DNA from: Chloroflexota bacterium
GTDB lineage: Bacteria; Chloroflexota; Limnocylindria; Limnocylindrales; CSP1-4
Assembly: GCA_021777365.1 (NCBI GenBank)
Contig: JAJYDP010000179.1
Span: forward strand, 1 to 8,579
Direction of reading: 5' to 3'
Length of the DNA stretch: 8,579 bases
Position 1 is the first letter of the stretch, and every line of letters starts with the position of its first letter. Position numbers and translations under genes: made by a program. The notes below the pieces were generated by a model, which searched no databases, had not been told where the DNA came from, and worked only from the letters and a program-made list of their open reading frames with translations. Positions 6,333-8,579 of the stretch are shown in pieces.

Positions 6333-8579
6333 ATGGATCGGATCACGAAGGTCGCGCTGCGACCCCGGTCACGCCTGCTCGGCGCGGCCGTCTCGCTGGC
6401 CATGCTGGCCACGATGTTGCCGCTCGCCGGCGCGGCGATGGCGGCCGCCCCGTCCGCGCCATCGACGCCGGACCTGGCCCCCGCAAGCGACACCGGCTAC
6501 AGCCAGACCGACAACATCACGAAGATACTGGACGGCCTCGTCTTCACCGGCACGGCGACGCCATCGGCAACGGTCGACATCTACGGTGGCGGGATCCTGA
6601 TCGGCAGCGACACGGCGACCACCAGCGGCACGTACTCCGTGACCACCACCACGGCGCTGCCGGACAACGCCACCACCGCCATCACGGCGACCGCAACGAA
6701 CGCCGACGGCACGAGCGACGCTTCCGGCGAGCTGACCGTGATCACCGACAACACGGTGCCGGGGGCGCCTGGCCAACCGGACCTCACGCCCGCGAGCGAC
6801 ACGGGCATCTCCAACTCGGACGACATCACCGGTGACACCACGCCCACCTTCACTGGCACGTCCGAGGTGCATGCCACCGTCGTGCTGTACGCGCAGGCCG
6901 GGAGTGGCAGCCCCGCGCAGGTGGGCACCGCGTTGCCGACCACCACGGGGGCCGGCACCTGGACTATCACCAGCACGGCCCTCGCTGCCGGGACCTACAC
7001 GTTCACCGCCGTGCAGACGGACGCCGCAGGCAACGGGCCCTCCGATGCATCCAGCGGGCTCGCGGTCACCATCGACACGACGGTGCCGGCCGCGCCGTCG
7101 CAGCCCGACCTCGCCTCCGCGAGCGACACGGGCGTCTCCAACTCGGACAACATCACCAATGACACGACGCCGACCTTCACGGGCACCGCGCCGGCGGGCA
7201 CGCTGGTGACGCTGTACGCGGGATCGACGCCTGTGGGCACGACGACCGCCTCCAGCAACGGCGCCTGGTCGATCACCAGCACAACCCTGACGGCGGGCAC
7301 CTACACGTTCACCGCCACGGCCACGGGGCTGGCGGGCTCGAGCGCGGCGTCGCCCGGCCTGCCGGTCTCGATCCTCACGGCCGCGCCCACCGTGACCGTG
7401 AACCAGGCGGCTACCCAGAACGATCCCACGGGCGTGTCGCCGATCAGCTTCACGGTGATCTTCTCCAGTGCCGCGACGGGCTTCACCAGCGGCGACGTCA
7501 CCGTCGGCGGTACGGCGCCCGGCACGAAGTCGGTGGCGGTCACCGGCAGCGGGACCACGTACACCGTCGCGGTCTCGGGGATGACCGGCGCGGGGACTGT
7601 CACGGCCTCGATCGCAGCCAACAAGGTCCAGGACTACGCGGGGAACTGGAACCTCGCCTCGACGTCGACCGACAACACCGTCACCTACGATCCAACCGCC
7701 GGCCCGACCGTGACCATCAACCAGGCGTCCGGCCAGGTGGACCCGACCGCGGCCATGCCCGTCAATTTCACGGTCGTGTTCAGCGCCTCCGTCACCGGCT
7801 TCTCCGGCGCGGACGTGACGACCGGCGGCACCGCCCCGGGGACGCGGACCGTGACCGTCACGGGCAGCGGGACCACGTACACCGTCGCCGTCTCCGGCAT
7901 GACCGGCAGCGGCACGGTCACCGCCAGCCTGCCGGCCGACGCCGCGGTCTCGGTGGTCGGCAACCACCCGAGCCGTGCCTCGACGAGCACGGACAACACC
8001 GTCACCTACCTGAAGCCGGCGAGGTGGGTCGTGACCGCGTCCACCTACAGCCCGACACCGGGAGCGACGATCACCATCTCGGCGCAGCTCGTCGACGCGA
8101 GCGGGGCGGCGGTCCCCGTGTCCGGCATCCCGGTCACCTGGTCGAAGAGCCTCGCCAGCGGCACCCTCTCGGCGCTCTCCAGCCTGACGAACGCCAGCGG
8201 CGTCGCCAGCGTCGGATTCACCGTGGCCGCGGTGACCGGCACCGTCTACACGGTCACCGCCACCGGGAACGGCCTGACCGGCACGAGCCCGGCGATCACG
8301 GTCGTCGCACTCCCCGCGCAGATCACGCTGACGGCGTCGTCGGGCGTGGTCTCGTGGGGCCGGCCGGTGACCATCACGGCCCAGTTCGCCGCCAGCGGGG
8401 CAGGCAAGAGCGTGGCGCTGCAGACGACCACCGATCTCGCGACCTGGGTGACGACCGCCAGCCTGACGGCGAATGCCTACGGGACCGCGACGTTCACCTG
8501 GAGCCCGGCGCGCAACCTGTGGTACCGCGCCGTCTTCGCGGGGACGCCGGACCTGAGCGCGGCCAACAGCAACACCGTG
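6333..8579 (+). CDS. Large secreted multi-domain Ig-like repeat protein (3' partial)
   Basis: The frame is open from ATG 6333 through the right edge with no stop, giving 749 residues and an incomplete gene. The start has GGGAGGGAGG just upstream. Residues 1-37 are a signal peptide (basic start, LLGAAVSLAMLATMLPLAG core, AMA end). Three bacterial Ig-like repeats start at residues 46, 149 and 258; their shared features are PDL..ASDTG, a mid-domain FTGT and (in the last two) GTYTFTA. Two repeats of a second Ig-like type start near 352 and 458 (PTVT(V/I)NQA, GSGTTYTVAVSGMTG, STDNTVTY). Residues 564-659 resemble a Big_1/invasin-type domain (STYSPTPGATITISAQLVD, GIPVTWS, NASGVASVGFTV). From about 662 comes a module related to the left-edge protein. 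Thr, Ser, Ala and Gly dominate and no Cys is seen. Such proteins are typically extracellular or wall-associated; adhesion or surface structure is an inference. The anchor, if any, lies beyond the edge. Confidence 0.9.
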   Translation, partial: MDRITKVALRPRSRLLGAAVSLAMLATMLPLAGAAMAAAPSAPSTPDLAPASDTGYSQTDNITKILDGLVFTGTATPSATVDIYGGGILIGSDTATTSGTYSVTTTTALPDNATTAITATATNADGTSDASGELTVITDNTVPGAPGQPDLTPASDTGISNSDDITGDTTPTFTGTSEVHATVVLYAQAGSGSPAQVGTALPTTTGAGTWTITSTALAAGTYTFTAVQTDAAGNGPSDASSGLAVTIDTTVPAAPSQPDLASASDTGVSNSDNITNDTTPTFTGTAPAGTLVTLYAGSTPVGTTTASSNGAWSITSTTLTAGTYTFTATATGLAGSSAASPGLPVSILTAAPTVTVNQAATQNDPTGVSPISFTVIFSSAATGFTSGDVTVGGTAPGTKSVAVTGSGTTYTVAVSGMTGAGTVTASIAANKVQDYAGNWNLASTSTDNTVTYDPTAGPTVTINQASGQVDPTAAMPVNFTVVFSASVTGFSGADVTTGGTAPGTRTVTVTGSGTTYTVAVSGMTGSGTVTASLPADAAVSVVGNHPSRASTSTDNTVTYLKPARWVVTASTYSPTPGATITISAQLVDASGAAVPVSGIPVTWSKSLASGTLSALSSLTNASGVASVGFTVAAVTGTVYTVTATGNGLTGTSPAITVVALPAQITLTASSGVVSWGRPVTITAQFAASGAGKSVALQTTTDLATWVTTASLTANAYGTATFTWSPARNLWYRAVFAGTPDLSAANSNTV
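6468..7379 (+). repeat. Three tandem Ig-like domains, type 1 (about 103-109 codons each)
   Basis: Domain starts (PDL motif) fall at bases 6468, 6777 and 7104, giving periods of 309 and 327 bp. The second and third copies are nearly identical over 39 bases (6792-6830 against 7119-7157), encoding ASDTG(I/V)SNSD(D/N)IT, and also share ACCTACACGTTCACCGCC. The first copy is more diverged and lacks the GTYTFTA strand. This suggests that the second and third copies arose from a more recent duplication or are homogenised. Confidence 0.8.
7386..8011 (+). repeat. Two tandem Ig-like domains, type 2 (106 codons)
   Basis: Copies begin at 7386 and 7704, exactly 318 bp apart. They share a perfect 26-base match (7545-7570 with 7863-7888) encoding GSGTTYTVA, and both close with STSTDNTVTY. 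The second copy departs from the first near its end (DAAVSVVGNHPSRA in place of NKVQDYAGNWNLA), so the last strand has diverged. Confidence 0.8.

Noticed and set aside
6369..7967. A 532-codon minus-strand frame opposite the Ig-repeat gene
   Set aside because: It has a composition of Arg, Gly, Val and Asp with no recognisable domain, and its repetitive look mirrors the sense-strand repeats.

Overview
The window is high-GC bacterial DNA with short spacers, overlapping start and stop codons, purine-rich ribosome binding sites and strongly GC-biased third codon positions. The gene set suggests a high-GC Chloroflexota or actinobacterial-type organism: a MacA/YknX-like adaptor with a separate ATPase and permease, a membrane-anchored cupredoxin with a proline-threonine linker, and large secreted proteins made of immunoglobulin-like modules. 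No rRNA or other marker is present, so this placement is a weak inference.

Layout. (1) Bases 2-367 (+) are the last 121 codons of a gene entering from the left; it ends in Ig-like surface-protein modules. (2) Bases 441-1043 (+) are a two-gene toxin-antitoxin module: a ribbon-helix-helix antitoxin followed directly by a MazF/PemK-family endoribonuclease toxin. A tandem GCGTATAC repeat overlaps the likely -10 box upstream. (3) Bases 1290-5061 (+) are a tightly coupled three-gene MacAB/YknXYZ-type operon: adaptor, ATPase and FtsX/MacB-type permease, joined by GTGA and ATGA overlaps. The adaptor has an unusually long coiled coil built of tandem units of about 57 residues, and three serine-rich tracts. 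(4) Bases 5083-6021 (-) are a membrane-anchored cupredoxin-like protein, convergent with the permease; two of the four usual type 1 copper ligands are replaced. (5) Bases 6333-8579 (+) are the first 749 codons of a large secreted protein that runs off the right edge. It has a signal peptide, three Ig-like repeats of one kind, two of another, an invasin-like Big_1 domain, and a module like the one at the left edge.

How they fit. The operon should form an inner-membrane tripartite complex that exports or extracts a substrate using ATP; the substrate cannot be read from this window. The Ig-repeat proteins and the cupredoxin are cell-envelope proteins, so most of the window concerns the cell surface, with a small toxin-antitoxin module inserted. 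I see no transposase, integrase, tRNA, rRNA, CRISPR array or phage gene. The individual families are known; the unusual points are the adaptor architecture, the degenerate copper site and the related modules at both edges.
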